A stretch of 64,000 nucleotides of DNA from assembly GCA_964568805.1 (NCBI GenBank), contig CAZMRW010000005.1, forward strand, positions 1 to 64,000. The letters run 5' to 3'. Position 1 is the stretch's first letter; each line of letters opens with the position of its first letter. Positions 9,025-18,464 of this stretch are shown in pieces. The position numbers were made by a program, and so were the translations under genes. This DNA comes from CAZMRW01 sp964568805 (GTDB taxonomy: Bacteria > Pseudomonadota > Gammaproteobacteria > Methylococcales > Methylomonadaceae). Below the pieces are notes generated by a model that was given only the letters and a program-made list of their open reading frames with translations, did not search any database and was not told the origin of the DNA.

Positions 9025-10974
9025 ATGCCAAAAACAGCATCCGCCAGTATGGCAACATCCAATACAGACCTTCGCATAGCGATAATGAGCATCGTCGGCA
9101 TCGCGGCTTATCTAGTCCTTCACTATGCCGCCGGCTATGGACTGGATGTCTACACGCTGTCATTCAGCGCATCAATAAGCAGAACAGCGACGCAGCTTTT
9201 TTCCGGGCAATTCAGTTTGGCGTTGCCGCTGGCGCAACTGCCACTGATTGCTGTCTTGGTCCTGGGCGGAATTCCTCTGATTTATCAGCTTATCGTGAAA
9301 ATGCTCATCGGTGATTTCGGCGCTGACCTGCTGGCAGGTCTGTCCATAGTGACTGCCGTAATGCTCAATGAATTTCTGGCGGGGAGCCTGGTCGTGCTAA
9401 TGCTTTCCGGGGGCGCGGTCCTGGAATCCTATGCGATACGGAAGGCATCTTCGGTGCTTGAAGCCTTGGCTAAGCGCATGCCGTCGGTAGCGCACAGGAA
9501 ATCGGGCGATGTGTTAATCGACATCACCACCGAACAAATCAGAATTGGCGACAGGTTACTGGTCCTGCCTCACGAAATTTGTCCCGTGGACGGCACCGTC
9601 ATGGAAGGCGCCGGCATGATGGATGAATCCTATTTAACGGGCGAGCCGTATCTGATGTCGAAAATCAGCGGCTCCACGGTTCTCTCCGGCGCCATCAACG
9701 GCGATTCGGCATTAACCATCTGCGCCGATAAACTGGCCGTCGATTCCCGCTACTCCAAAATCATGGACGTCATGAAGTCATCCGAACAGCACCGGCCCAA
9801 ACTCAGGCGATTGGGCGATCAACTGGGCGCACTTTATACGCCGCTGGCCATCGTCATCGCGCTGACCGCCTGGGGAATGAGCGGCGACATCATCCGGTTT
9901 CTGGCGGTCCTGGTCATAGCCACCCCTTGTCCGTTGCTTATCGGCATACCGGTCACCATCATCAGCTCGATTTCGCTGGCGGCGCGGCGGGAAATCATTA
10001 TCAAAAATCCGGCCATTCTGGAGACCATTGGCTTATGCCGCACCGCCATCTTCGACAAAACCGGCACGCTGACCTATGGGCGCCCGTCATTGACAGCGCT
10101 GATCACAGCCCGTGACCATAACGAAAGGGATGTTCTGACATTGATCGCCAGCCTGGAGCGCTATTCCAAACACCCCTTATCGAGCGCCATCCTCAAGGCG
10201 GCCGAAAAAGCCGCCCTTCCTCTCTTACCTGTAAGCAATATTACTGAATTGCCGGGACAAGGCCTTCAGGGCGAAGTCCACGGCAAGCAGATTCAGGTCA
10301 CCAGCCGCAAACAATATGCCGAGCAACATCCGGAGGGGAGCATTGACCTGCCGCCTGTATCGGGCGGCCTGGAATGTGTGGTGGTGATCAACGACCGGTA
10401 TGCCGCTACGGTGCAATTCAGGGATGAAGTCCGCTCCGACAGTTCTTCCTTTATTAACCATCTGCAACCCAGCCACCTGTTCGATCGGGTGATGCTGGTG
10501 TCCGGCGACCGGGAATCGGAAGTCTGCTACCTGGCTAAACAGGTCGGCATTGAACACGTGTTCTTTAGTCAAACTCCGGAGCAAAAACTGGAATTAGTAC
10601 GCAAGGAAACTCTAGCGGCAAAAACCGTGTTTCTTGGCGACGGCATTAATGACGCGCCAGCATTGACGGCGGCGACGATCGGCATCGCTTTCGGCCAAAA
10701 CAGCGATATCACCGGAGAATCGGCCGATGCGGTGATCATGGACAGCTCGCTGTTAAAAGTCGACGAACTGTTTCACATCGGCGAGAGAATGCGGCTAATT
10801 GCGCTGCAAAGCGCAGTTGGCGGCATGGCCTTGAGTGTAATAGGCATGGTCGCCGCCGGTTACGGTTATCTGACTCCGGTTGCGGGAGCAGTGACCCAGG
10901 AAATTATCGATGTGCTTGCCGTATTGAATGCACTAAGGGCCGCCATTCCGCCCAAGTCACTGTCAGATTATTAA
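9025..10974 (+). CDS. P1B-type heavy-metal-translocating ATPase with TPC motif
   Basis: A 649-residue inner-membrane metal pump. Visible are the actuator TGE (ESYLTGEP), the phosphorylated Asp344 in DKTGTLT, the P1B-specific HP motif (SKHPLSSAIL), the hinge GDGINDAPALT and about six to eight membrane helices. The metal-site motif in the sixth-helix position is Thr300-Pro301-Cys302-Pro rather than the CPC of Cu or Zn/Cd pumps. TPC is the hallmark of the poorly characterised P1B-5 subgroup, linked with Ni or Fe. No N-terminal heavy-metal-associated domain and no C-terminal hemerythrin domain are present. It shares an operon with cytochrome b561. Confidence 0.92.
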   Translation: MPKTASASMATSNTDLRIAIMSIVGIAAYLVLHYAAGYGLDVYTLSFSASISRTATQLFSGQFSLALPLAQLPLIAVLVLGGIPLIYQLIVKMLIGDFGADLLAGLSIVTAVMLNEFLAGSLVVLMLSGGAVLESYAIRKASSVLEALAKRMPSVAHRKSGDVLIDITTEQIRIGDRLLVLPHEICPVDGTVMEGAGMMDESYLTGEPYLMSKISGSTVLSGAINGDSALTICADKLAVDSRYSKIMDVMKSSEQHRPKLRRLGDQLGALYTPLAIVIALTAWGMSGDIIRFLAVLVIATPCPLLIGIPVTIISSISLAARREIIIKNPAILETIGLCRTAIFDKTGTLTYGRPSLTALITARDHNERDVLTLIASLERYSKHPLSSAILKAAEKAALPLLPVSNITELPGQGLQGEVHGKQIQVTSRKQYAEQHPEGSIDLPPVSGGLECVVVINDRYAATVQFRDEVRSDSSSFINHLQPSHLFDRVMLVSGDRESEVCYLAKQVGIEHVFFSQTPEQKLELVRKETLAAKTVFLGDGINDAPALTAATIGIAFGQNSDITGESADAVIMDSSLLKVDELFHIGERMRLIALQSAVGGMALSVIGMVAAGYGYLTPVAGAVTQEIIDVLAVLNALRAAIPPKSLSDY

Positions 10975-11113
10975 TTCCGTTCAATATGCCGGGCAAGATA
11001 CGTTACTGAGCGGAATATGCATTGCATATCAAATTGATAACGGATAGATTTCATCCCAAATCATGAAGAGGCCTGCCCTGTCAAACTATCCACCCATTTT
11101 CTTAGGGTATAAA

Positions 11114-11142
11114 AAAAGGAGGGCTTCAGAAGCCCTCCTTTT
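11114..11142 (-). terminator. rho-independent terminator of the outer-membrane protein gene
   Basis: A strong GC-rich stem, GGAGGGCTTC against its complement, with a very short loop is flanked by A-runs on one side and T-runs on the other. On the minus strand it ends in TTTTTT about 75 bp after the stop of the gene at 11215-12105. The symmetric A/T flanks mean it could also stop plus-strand transcription coming from the ATPase gene. Confidence 0.9.
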
Positions 11143-11214
11143 AGTACTTGAAGTCCCTGGTTAGGGAGAAGTACTTGCCAATCAGATAACGCTGACGACT
11201 GGTTCAGGTTTAAC

Positions 11215-12105
11215 TTAGAAACCGATACCAATATATCCGCCGGCGGTAAAACCATCGGTATTGACGCCGTCAGCCGCACCGCCTGTTAAATGATAACGTC
11301 CGTCAACACCAACGAAAATGTCTTTCCACAATCTGTAATCAGCACCGGCGCCAAACATCATGCCGGGGTTTAACACGGTAATGGACTCGGAAGGCGGGCT
11401 GATCACGTGCAGACCTAAACCGAATGGGATAATCCAAGGTCTAAGTGCGCTGCCTTCCAAAAATTTTATTTTTGGTGCCGCGCTAAGGGTTAATTGATTA
11501 ACCGTAACTTCTCTTGGCTGGCCGGGCGTAGCTCCTATCAGAGCTGCCAGACAGGTTGGATCCTGCGCCAAGCAGTTGCCTGCCACAGCGCTGGCAAATT
11601 CTTTATATTCAACCATCAATTCAGCCAGCACTTCGGTACTGTCCATCAAGCCCCAGACATCATGAGTCAGGTTAAAATCAAATCCGGCGCCGATATACCA
11701 ACCGTCGGTGTCAGACTGATCCTGGGCTCCCAAAGGAATCGCATTGCTTTGAATTGAAACACCGTTTCTAGCTTGATCCATTTGCGCAAAACCACCGCGG
11801 AAAGACAAGGTGTTATCATGATGGAACTCTTCTTGTACGGGCGCAGATTTGACTTGCTGCATCCATTGGTCCAGTTCCTGAACCTTTGCATCTGTCTGTG
11901 GCGCCACAGCCGCCGCTCTCAGACTGTTAATTTCGGCTTGCATGGCCTGCAGTTGGGCTTCCAGGGCGTCAACTTTGTTGATTGCCGCTTCGGCAACGCG
12001 ATCCGCTTTGGAGCCCGCAAAAGCTTGTGGAGAAACCAAAGCACCCGCTATTGATAGAGTCGCTGCGGCTATCGCACAGCTTGTGTATGTTTTTTTAAAT
12101 GTCAT
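11215..12105 (-). CDS. outer-membrane coiled-coil/beta-barrel protein
   Basis: A 296-residue exported protein. It has a signal peptide with cleavage near SPQAFA-GS, a coiled coil (about residues 40-68, rich in Ala/Gln/Leu heptads), and then amphipathic strands ending in GGYIGIGF, a C-terminal Phe that fits the outer-membrane barrel assembly signal. One loop carries two cysteines (NCLAQDPTCLAAL) that may form a disulfide. A strong Shine-Dalgarno (GAGGGGG), a good sigma70-type promoter and a strong terminator indicate an abundant, independently expressed structural protein. It is probably a small porin or anchoring protein; specificity unknown. Confidence 0.85.
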   Translation of the reverse strand: MTFKKTYTSCAIAAATLSIAGALVSPQAFAGSKADRVAEAAINKVDALEAQLQAMQAEINSLRAAAVAPQTDAKVQELDQWMQQVKSAPVQEEFHHDNTLSFRGGFAQMDQARNGVSIQSNAIPLGAQDQSDTDGWYIGAGFDFNLTHDVWGLMDSTEVLAELMVEYKEFASAVAGNCLAQDPTCLAALIGATPGQPREVTVNQLTLSAAPKIKFLEGSALRPWIIPFGLGLHVISPPSESITVLNPGMMFGAGADYRLWKDIFVGVDGRYHLTGGAADGVNTDGFTAGGYIGIGF

Positions 12106-12178
12106 TGATTCCCCCTCATGAGGTTGTTATTTTACAAAAAGTTAGCTTTAAAACAACAAAGCCTATTTGACGGAATTA

Positions 12179-12207
12179 ATAATAGCAGCAAAAGTCATTG
12201 ACTTCAA
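12179..12207 (-). promoter_or_regulatory. sigma70-type promoter of the outer-membrane protein gene
   Basis: On the minus strand TTGAAG (12202-12207) and TATTAT (12179-12184) are separated by exactly 17 bp, about 75 bp upstream of the start codon at 12105. This is close to the consensus and matches the strong Shine-Dalgarno of the gene. Confidence 0.7.
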
Positions 12208-12788
12208 GTTTTTATTGTAATTTTTAAAATTGAAAAAACCATTTAAAATCAATACATTATTATATATCATTAATATTAATTATTTGATTGTATGAAATTA
12301 ACAACATGTTATTCGCAAATATCTGACTAAATCCAGGTCAGTTATGTTGCTGTTGTTTTTCGTCATCTATTCGAAAACTTCTCATCGGACTTACTCTAAA
12401 ACGGGCTTATTAAACCTTAAAAAAAACGGCATTGAAAATATATATTTTTGCTTTTTATCTCGATTGTACCGAAAAACCGGCAATCGCTTAATTCATTGAT
12501 GCGTTATTGTTCAACAATCATCGCAAACGGTCATTTTGCGGATAACGAACGGAAAATTTATCGTAAACATGTTAAATTATGAATCATTTAAAAGACCTGA
12601 TTGATTCTAGTTTGTAAAATTACTCGTTTTACTTTTCCAAGATCGCCATACCGTCGTATCCTAAGGAAGGTAAGTGGTTATGAATTTGCATAGTCCCTTC
12701 CCGGTAAGTTTGACGAGCGAGCATATAATCTGACAACGTAGCATCAATTTCCATATATAGCATTTAATTGATCCAGATCCACTCATTC
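12208..12788. other. AT-rich intergenic region without a visible gene
   Basis: About 580 bp of AT-rich DNA between the promoter of the outer-membrane protein gene and thiO. I found no coding potential, no tRNA and no thiamine (THI-box) riboswitch ahead of thiO. It has several A/T runs such as TATATATCATTAATATTAATTA (12262-12283), of the kind favoured by nucleoid-associated proteins. Confidence 0.5.
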
Positions 12789-13889
12789 ATGACATCAATC
12801 ACGGATATCACTATTATCGGCGGCGGTATCATCGGACTTTTGACCGCGCGGGAACTGCTTTTGGCAGGAACTTCTGTTACCGTTATTGAAAAAAACGGGC
12901 TTGGGCAGGAATCTTCGTGGGCCGGAGGCGGTATATTGCTGCCGCTTTATCCCTGGCGGCAACCCGATGCGATCACTCGCCTGGTCATGCAAAGCCTGAA
13001 ATTATATCCGGATTTGGCTTCGCAACTGATAGTCGAGACGGGCATCGACCCGGAATGGACTCCCTGCGGACTGCTGATGACTAAAGCTCCCGATTTTGCC
13101 GCAGCCGAAAACTGGTGTAAAACTAACGAAGTTCGCTATGAACTGCCCGGACCCGGTTTTTTTGATCAATTCAATACCCTGCCTGACCACCCGATGTGGT
13201 TGCCCGACATTGCCCAGGCACGCAATCCCAGACTGGTTAAATCATTAAAACAGGATCTGATTAGTAAAAAAGCGCAAATCAGGGAGCATTGCGAAGTCAA
13301 AGCGCTTACACGCAGCAATGACCGGATTATCGGCATAGACACCACCACCGGGCATATCCCGGTCAACCAGCTCATACTCTCGGCCGGGGCCTGGACAGGC
13401 CAACTATTCAGGCAACTCTTCCCGGAACTGAGCGGCCCCGCGCCGGAAATCGCCCCGGTTAAAGGGCAAATGCTGTTGTTTGAGACCAAGCCGGATACCT
13501 TGCCCTATATCGTACTCGATGACGATCAATACCTGATTCCCCGACGTGACGGTAAAATCCTGGCGGGCAGCACGGTGGAACACGATAACTTTGATAAAAC
13601 CACTTCCACGGATGCCCGTGAGCGTCTGGCGACTTTCGCCATAAACCTGATGCCTTTGCTGAAAAATGCCCCAATTATCCGGCACTGGGCAGGGCTACGG
13701 CCGGGCACCGAACACGGCGTGCCCTATATCGACAGGCATCCCGGCATCATCAATTTAAGCATAAACGCCGGACACTTTAGAAACGGACTGGCGATGGCGC
13801 CGGCGTCGGCACAATTGATGGCGGATTTGATTTTGGAACGCCCGACCAAGGTAGCACCCGATCCTTATAAGCTGTCCAGTCCGCACTAG
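12789..13889 (+). CDS. thiO: glycine oxidase ThiO
   Basis: A 366-residue FAD-dependent amine oxidase of the DAO family. ThiO oxidises glycine to iminoglycine (dehydroglycine), which supplies the thiazole moiety of thiamine. The dinucleotide-binding motif IIGGGIIGLLTARELL is at the N-terminus, and the C-terminal flavin signature HWAGLRPGTEHGVPYID...GHFRNGLAMAP is present. A TTG seven codons upstream is possible, but the ATG at 12789 gives the usual family start just before the first beta strand. No other thi gene is adjacent; pyrD follows 179 bp later. Confidence 0.9.
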   Translation: MTSITDITIIGGGIIGLLTARELLLAGTSVTVIEKNGLGQESSWAGGGILLPLYPWRQPDAITRLVMQSLKLYPDLASQLIVETGIDPEWTPCGLLMTKAPDFAAAENWCKTNEVRYELPGPGFFDQFNTLPDHPMWLPDIAQARNPRLVKSLKQDLISKKAQIREHCEVKALTRSNDRIIGIDTTTGHIPVNQLILSAGAWTGQLFRQLFPELSGPAPEIAPVKGQMLLFETKPDTLPYIVLDDDQYLIPRRDGKILAGSTVEHDNFDKTTSTDARERLATFAINLMPLLKNAPIIRHWAGLRPGTEHGVPYIDRHPGIINLSINAGHFRNGLAMAPASAQLMADLILERPTKVAPDPYKLSSPH

Positions 13890-14068
13890 CGAGGACGGCC
13901 TCAGTGTGGCGAAGCGGGGCTCAATGCTATACCGGCACAATTTTGTTCCGATCTGGATCTCAGCACGGTATCGGAGAATGCCGTGATGCCGGCTTCGAAA
14001 ATCCATCTCACTTAATCGTCCATCAACAACCATCCCTTAAATAAAGAAAGACAACAGGCATATCATCC

Positions 14069-15097
14069 ATGAATCCATACCCCATATTGCGCCCGCTGTT
14101 ATTCTCTCTCGATCCCGAAACCGCTCATGAAATCACCCTTAAACTGCTGAAGGCGGCACATGGCTTCGGCATGTCGAAAGTAATTTACCCGTCGATTCAG
14201 GCGAAACCTGTGCACGTCATGGGTCTGGACTTTAAAAACCCCGTCGGCCTTGCGGCCGGACTGGATAAAAACGGCGACGCTATCGATGCCATGGCCGCTT
14301 TGGGTTTCGGCTTCATTGAAATCGGCACGGTAACGCCCAGGCCGCAGCCGGGCAATCCGAAACCACGCTTATTCAGATTGCCCGAGCATCAGGCGATCAT
14401 AAATCGGATGGGTTTTAACAATCTGGGCATCGACCATCTGTTGTCGCAGGTAACGCAAAGCGCCTATACTGGTATCCTCGGCATCAATATCGGCAAAAAT
14501 TTCGATACACCGATCGAGCATGCGGTGGGCGATTATCTGATCGGTTTACGAAAAGCCTATCCTTTCGCCAGCTACATTACCATCAATATTTCCTCGCCAA
14601 ACACCAAAAACCTGCGCCAATTGCAACAGGGTGACGACATTAAAACGCTCATTTCAGCGCTCAAAGAGGAACAGCTTAAATTGCATCAGGAACATGGAAA
14701 GTATGTGCCTTTAGCGTTAAAAATAGCGCCCGATCTCAGTGACGATGAAATCAGCCATATTGCCAAACTGCTGCTGGAATTTGCCGTCGATGCCGTCATT
14801 GCGACCAACACCACGATTGCCCGCGACGCCATCGCAGGCCATCCTCTGGCCAATGAAGCCGGCGGCTTGAGCGGCGCACCGGTCAAGGAAAAATCAACGG
14901 CCGTCGTGCGCAGCCTCGCCGCCGAATTGCAGGGCCGCTGTCCTATCATTGCCGCCGGCGGAATTTTATCGGGCCGGGATGCTGAAGATAAACTGGCGGC
15001 GGGAGCCAGCCTGGTGCAAATCTATACCGGCCTCATTTATAAAGGGCCGCAATTGATTGCCGATATTATTCGGCATATCAACGCCCATGATCACTAA
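14069..15097 (+). CDS. pyrD: dihydroorotate dehydrogenase (quinone), class 2
   Basis: Catalyses the fourth step of pyrimidine biosynthesis, oxidising dihydroorotate to orotate with ubiquinone at the inner membrane. The N-terminal helices (MNPYPILRPLLFSLDPETAHE) form the membrane-associated quinone tunnel typical of class 2. FMN-site motifs PVGLAAGLDKNG, GTVTPRPQPGNPKPRLFRL, NRMGFNN, NISSPNT and AAGGILSGRDA are all present. Its 342 residues match the family. It converges with pmbA, with only 13 bp between the stop codons. Confidence 0.98.
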   Translation: MNPYPILRPLLFSLDPETAHEITLKLLKAAHGFGMSKVIYPSIQAKPVHVMGLDFKNPVGLAAGLDKNGDAIDAMAALGFGFIEIGTVTPRPQPGNPKPRLFRLPEHQAIINRMGFNNLGIDHLLSQVTQSAYTGILGINIGKNFDTPIEHAVGDYLIGLRKAYPFASYITINISSPNTKNLRQLQQGDDIKTLISALKEEQLKLHQEHGKYVPLALKIAPDLSDDEISHIAKLLLEFAVDAVIATNTTIARDAIAGHPLANEAGGLSGAPVKEKSTAVVRSLAAELQGRCPIIAAGGILSGRDAEDKLAAGASLVQIYTGLIYKGPQLIADIIRHINAHDH

Positions 15098-15110
15098 GTC
15101 TGCAGTTTTT

Positions 15111-16442
15111 TTATTGACCGGCAATAGCCATGCTTTCCAGCAGAATCGAACCTGTACGAATATTGCTTCGAAAATCGACGTCGGTACCCACGGCAATGAT
15201 GTTTCGATACATGTCTTCCAAGTTTCCGGCGATGGTGATTTCTTCAACCGGATACGCAATCTGACCATTCTCCACCCAAAAACCCGCGGCGCCGCGGGAG
15301 TAATCACCGTTCACCATATTGACGCCCTGCCCCATTAATTCGGTTACCAGCAAGCCGGTACCCAGCGCCTTTAACATTCCCTCAAAATCAAGAAGGCCGG
15401 GATCAATCGTCAGATTATGCACGCCGCCGGCATTGCCTGTGCTGGCGAGCCCCAATTTTCGGGCGGAATAGGTATTCAGGACATAACCGCGCAACACGCC
15501 GCCGCTGACAATATCGCGTTCTTGCGTGGCGACGCCTTCCCCGTCAAAGGCGGCGCTGCCCAGGGCGCCTTTCAGGAACGGCAGCTCGTGGATACGAATA
15601 AATTCGGGGAAAATCTGTTTATCCAGGGCATCCAGCAAGAAGGAGGATTTCCGATATAAGGCGCCGCCGCTGATTGCGCCTATGAACGAACCTAGCAAAC
15701 CACCTGCAACCTCTGCCGAGTAAAGCACAGGGCTTTGCCGTGTACTTAAGCTTCGTGCATCCAACCGCCTGACCGTTCGTTCTGCGGCTTTTTTGCCGAC
15801 ATCGGCCGGCCTTTCCAGATCAGCAGCGTTTCTGGCCACGCTGTACCAGTAATCGCGTTGCATACTGCCGCCCCGTTCCGCCAACACCGAACAGCTTAAC
15901 GAATGCCGGGTGGAAAGTGTTCCTTGCAAAAAACCCAGGGAATTGCCCAAGACACGGATGCCCTGATGCGTATTGACCGTGGCGCCTTCGGAATTACTGA
16001 TGTCCGAATGATAGCTCCGGGCGGCGTCTTCACATTCGATGGCAAGGGCAATCGCTTCATCGGCGCTGATCGCCCAGGGATGATTAAGGTCAAGATCAGG
16101 AAACCGGGTTGCCAGCAGTTCTTGCTCCGGCAAACCGGCATACTCGTCGGCGCTGGTATAACGAGCGATGCTGCATGCCGCCGCGACCGTTTCCTTGATT
16201 GAATACGGCGACAAATCGGTGGTGCTGGCCGACCCTTTGCGCTGACCGAAATACACGGTCACGCCCAATCCCTGATCACAATGATGTTCAATGGTCTCGA
16301 CTTCACCCAAACGCGCGGTCACGGATAATCCGTTCTCCTGGCTAAGTCCCGCTTCGGCGGCGCTGGCGCCCTGTTCCCTGGCTTCGTCCAGTAAGGTTTG
16401 GACGATGGTTTTTAGATGGTTTATTTGTTCCCGGTTTTGCAC
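15111..16442 (-). CDS. pmbA: metalloprotease subunit PmbA (TldE)
   Basis: PmbA/TldE pairs with TldD to form a cytosolic heterodimeric metalloprotease that degrades small unfolded peptides and, in E. coli, processes microcin B17 and CcdA. At 443 residues it is full length. As expected for the TldE partner it lacks the HExxH zinc motif of TldD but keeps the family landmarks DLSPYSIKETVAAACSIARYT, SGGALYRKSSFLLD and the C-terminal GDYSRGAAGFWVENGQI. It is the last gene of a long minus-strand run, and is separated from tldD by two small inserted genes. Confidence 0.95.
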   Translation of the reverse strand: MQNREQINHLKTIVQTLLDEAREQGASAAEAGLSQENGLSVTARLGEVETIEHHCDQGLGVTVYFGQRKGSASTTDLSPYSIKETVAAACSIARYTSADEYAGLPEQELLATRFPDLDLNHPWAISADEAIALAIECEDAARSYHSDISNSEGATVNTHQGIRVLGNSLGFLQGTLSTRHSLSCSVLAERGGSMQRDYWYSVARNAADLERPADVGKKAAERTVRRLDARSLSTRQSPVLYSAEVAGGLLGSFIGAISGGALYRKSSFLLDALDKQIFPEFIRIHELPFLKGALGSAAFDGEGVATQERDIVSGGVLRGYVLNTYSARKLGLASTGNAGGVHNLTIDPGLLDFEGMLKALGTGLLVTELMGQGVNMVNGDYSRGAAGFWVENGQIAYPVEEITIAGNLEDMYRNIIAVGTDVDFRSNIRTGSILLESMAIAGQ

Positions 16443-16463
16443 AGTGTTCTCTTAATCCGCTTT

Positions 16464-16670
16464 TTAGGCTATTTGACGATTTATTTGCTGAAATGAAACT
16501 TCATTAATATTTGCTTGCGACAATGCGTGTTCAATCGTCATTCCAATTAAATTTCCATCTTCATCCAAGTCCAGATAAATATTTTCATTAATTTCTTTAG
16601 TCTCGAAAATCGGGCGCTCTGAAAACTCCAGCAATGCGGTATCGGTATCTTCAAAATATTTAATTTTCAT
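16464..16670 (-). CDS. DUF2283 family protein
   Basis: A 68-residue acidic protein with the DUF2283 pattern: YFEDTDTALLEF, then ENIYLDLDEDGNLIGMTIEHA. Members of this family are often encoded next to DUF4258 proteins in pairs resembling toxin-antitoxin modules, but no activity is established. Its start overlaps the end of the DUF4258 gene by 11 bp, so the two are translationally coupled. It is AT-richer than its neighbours, which suggests acquisition. Confidence 0.85.
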   Translation of the reverse strand: MKIKYFEDTDTALLEFSERPIFETKEINENIYLDLDEDGNLIGMTIEHALSQANINEVSFQQINRQIA

Positions 16671-16908
16671 TATCTACCTCTTTAAATCCTCTATCAAAGA
16701 AAGCGTTATGAACCGTCTCTTCATCTTCCAACATAATAATCCTTAAATATTTTCCTTCTTCCTGAATAAAACCCCATTTTTTAAACCGTCCATCTGCTTG
16801 TCTTTGGGTTTTAATCGGGCAGGCAACAACATTCTCAATCCATTCAATTTTTATAGAAGCCCTATCCGTCCTATTCCTAGTATGAAGAAAATATTGGGTA
16901 AACTTCAT
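16660..16908 (-). CDS. DUF4258 family protein
   Basis: An 82-residue protein matching the DUF4258 layout: an N-terminal KFTQYFLHTRNR, then IEWIENVVACP, the ADGRFKKWGFIQEEGKYLRIIML core, and the terminal VHNAFFDRGF. Relatives are sometimes annotated as RelE-like or possible mRNA-interferase toxins; I cannot confirm activity. The ATG at 16908 directly follows tldD (stop at 16919). A GTG one codon upstream is also possible. Together with DUF2283 it splits tldD from pmbA. Confidence 0.82.
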   Translation of the reverse strand: MKFTQYFLHTRNRTDRASIKIEWIENVVACPIKTQRQADGRFKKWGFIQEEGKYLRIIMLEDEETVHNAFFDRGFKEVDNEN

Positions 16909-16918
16909 CACTCACAAC

Positions 16919-18358
16919 CTAAACGTTCGTCCCGCCCACCGTCAGGCCGTCGATTTTCAAAGTCGGCTGGCCGACACCGACCGGCACGCTCTGCCCGTCC
17001 TTGCCGCAGGTGCCGACGCCGCTGTCCAGTTCCAGATCATTGCCCACCATGGAAACCCGGGTCAACACATCGGGGCCGTTGCCAATCAGGGTGGCGCCCT
17101 TGACCGGACGCGTTATCCTGCCGTTTTCGATCAGATAGGCTTCGCTGGCGGAAAACACGAATTTACCCGAGGTAATGTCAACCTGTCCGCCGCCGAAGTT
17201 TTTGGCGTACAAACCCTTGCTGACCGATTTGATGATTTCTTCCGGACATTGCTCACCGGGCAACATATAGGTGTTGGTCATACGCGGCATCGGCGCGTGC
17301 GCATAAGACTCGCGGCGGCCATTGCCGGTGGCCTTGACGCCCATCAGACGAGCATTGAGCTTATCCTGCATATAGCCCTTCAGGATGCCGTTTTCAATCA
17401 GGACGGTTTTTTCGGTGGGGGTGCCTTCATCGTCGACGCTGAGAGAACCTCGGCGCCCCGGCAACGTGCCGTCATCGACCACCGTGCATAAATCTGATGC
17501 AACCCGTTCGCCGACCCGGCCGCTGAAAGCTGAGGTGCCTTTCCGGTTAAAATCGCCCTCCAGGCCATGGCCGATGGCTTCATGCAACAATATTCCCGGC
17601 CACCCTGGACCCAGCACAACCGTCATATTACCGGCCGGCGCCGCCACTGCGTCCAGATTGACCAGCGCCTGTCTGACCGCTTCGCGCCCATATTCGAGGG
17701 CTTTATCCTGGTCGATGAAACAGCTGTAATCGCTGCGGGCGCCGCCGCCCATGCTGCCCTGTTCCCGTTTTCCCTTATCCGCAACAATGACCGTGACATT
17801 CATGCGCACCAGCGGGCGGACATCCGCCGCCAATGAACCATCCTGATTAACCACCAAGATGGTGTCATGCACTCCCACCAGACTGACGATCACTTCTTCA
17901 ATGCGGTTATCCAGCTTGCGGGTTTCACTGTCAACCTTGCGTAGCAGGTCGATTTTCTGCTGATCCGCCAGCGAATGTAACGGATTGATTGCCGCATAAT
18001 ACTGGGGCCTGTTAGCCGGTTTCATCAGACCAATCCTGGCATCCTGACTTTGCCTGACGATAGCCTTGACATTATTGGCGGCTTCCAGCAGCGTTGGCAT
18101 TTCAATCATATCGCTATAGGCAAAACCGGTTTTTTCGCCGGACACGGCGCGTACCCCGGCGCCCTGGGCGATATTATGACTGCCTTCCTTAATGATGCCG
18201 CCTTCCAGCACCCATGACTCGGCATGGCTGGATTGAAAATAAATGTCCGCCGCATCCAGGCGTGAACTGAGCAATCGGCCCATAAGGGTTTCAATATCGC
18301 TGTCCTGAATGCCCGAAGGCATCAGTATCGCTTGTCTTGCAAGATTTAATAATTCCAT
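16919..18358 (-). CDS. tldD: metalloprotease subunit TldD
   Basis: The catalytic half of the TldD/TldE protease. The zinc-binding motif HEAIGH is visible in GILLHEAIGHGLEGD, with the downstream GTLPGRRGSLSVDDEGTP and the Cys-containing LDSGVGTCGKDGQ near the C-terminus. The N-terminal region YFQSSHAESWVLEGGIIKEGSHNI is highly characteristic. At 479 residues it is full length; I chose the ATG at 18358 over a GTG one codon earlier. It follows the BamC-like gene by about 100 bp in the conserved rng-yhdP-nit-tldD order. Confidence 0.97.
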   Translation of the reverse strand: MELLNLARQAILMPSGIQDSDIETLMGRLLSSRLDAADIYFQSSHAESWVLEGGIIKEGSHNIAQGAGVRAVSGEKTGFAYSDMIEMPTLLEAANNVKAIVRQSQDARIGLMKPANRPQYYAAINPLHSLADQQKIDLLRKVDSETRKLDNRIEEVIVSLVGVHDTILVVNQDGSLAADVRPLVRMNVTVIVADKGKREQGSMGGGARSDYSCFIDQDKALEYGREAVRQALVNLDAVAAPAGNMTVVLGPGWPGILLHEAIGHGLEGDFNRKGTSAFSGRVGERVASDLCTVVDDGTLPGRRGSLSVDDEGTPTEKTVLIENGILKGYMQDKLNARLMGVKATGNGRRESYAHAPMPRMTNTYMLPGEQCPEEIIKSVSKGLYAKNFGGGQVDITSGKFVFSASEAYLIENGRITRPVKGATLIGNGPDVLTRVSMVGNDLELDSGVGTCGKDGQSVPVGVGQPTLKIDGLTVGGTNV

Positions 18359-18464
18359 CACTTCATTAATAAAAATTCATCGGGAGCCATAAGGGTTAGG
18401 CTGTATACATAAGAACGATCCTTTTCAATATCCGTATCAGATAAGGTGGGGCCATTGAAATAAT

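Noticed and set aside
12600..12788. TPP riboswitch upstream of thiO
   Set aside because: The conserved CTGAGA and ACC...GATC-type THI-box elements are not present.
13755..14033. A 92-codon minus-strand frame between thiO and pyrD
   Set aside because: Mostly antisense to the thiO 3' end, with no family resemblance and biased composition; judged a shadow frame.
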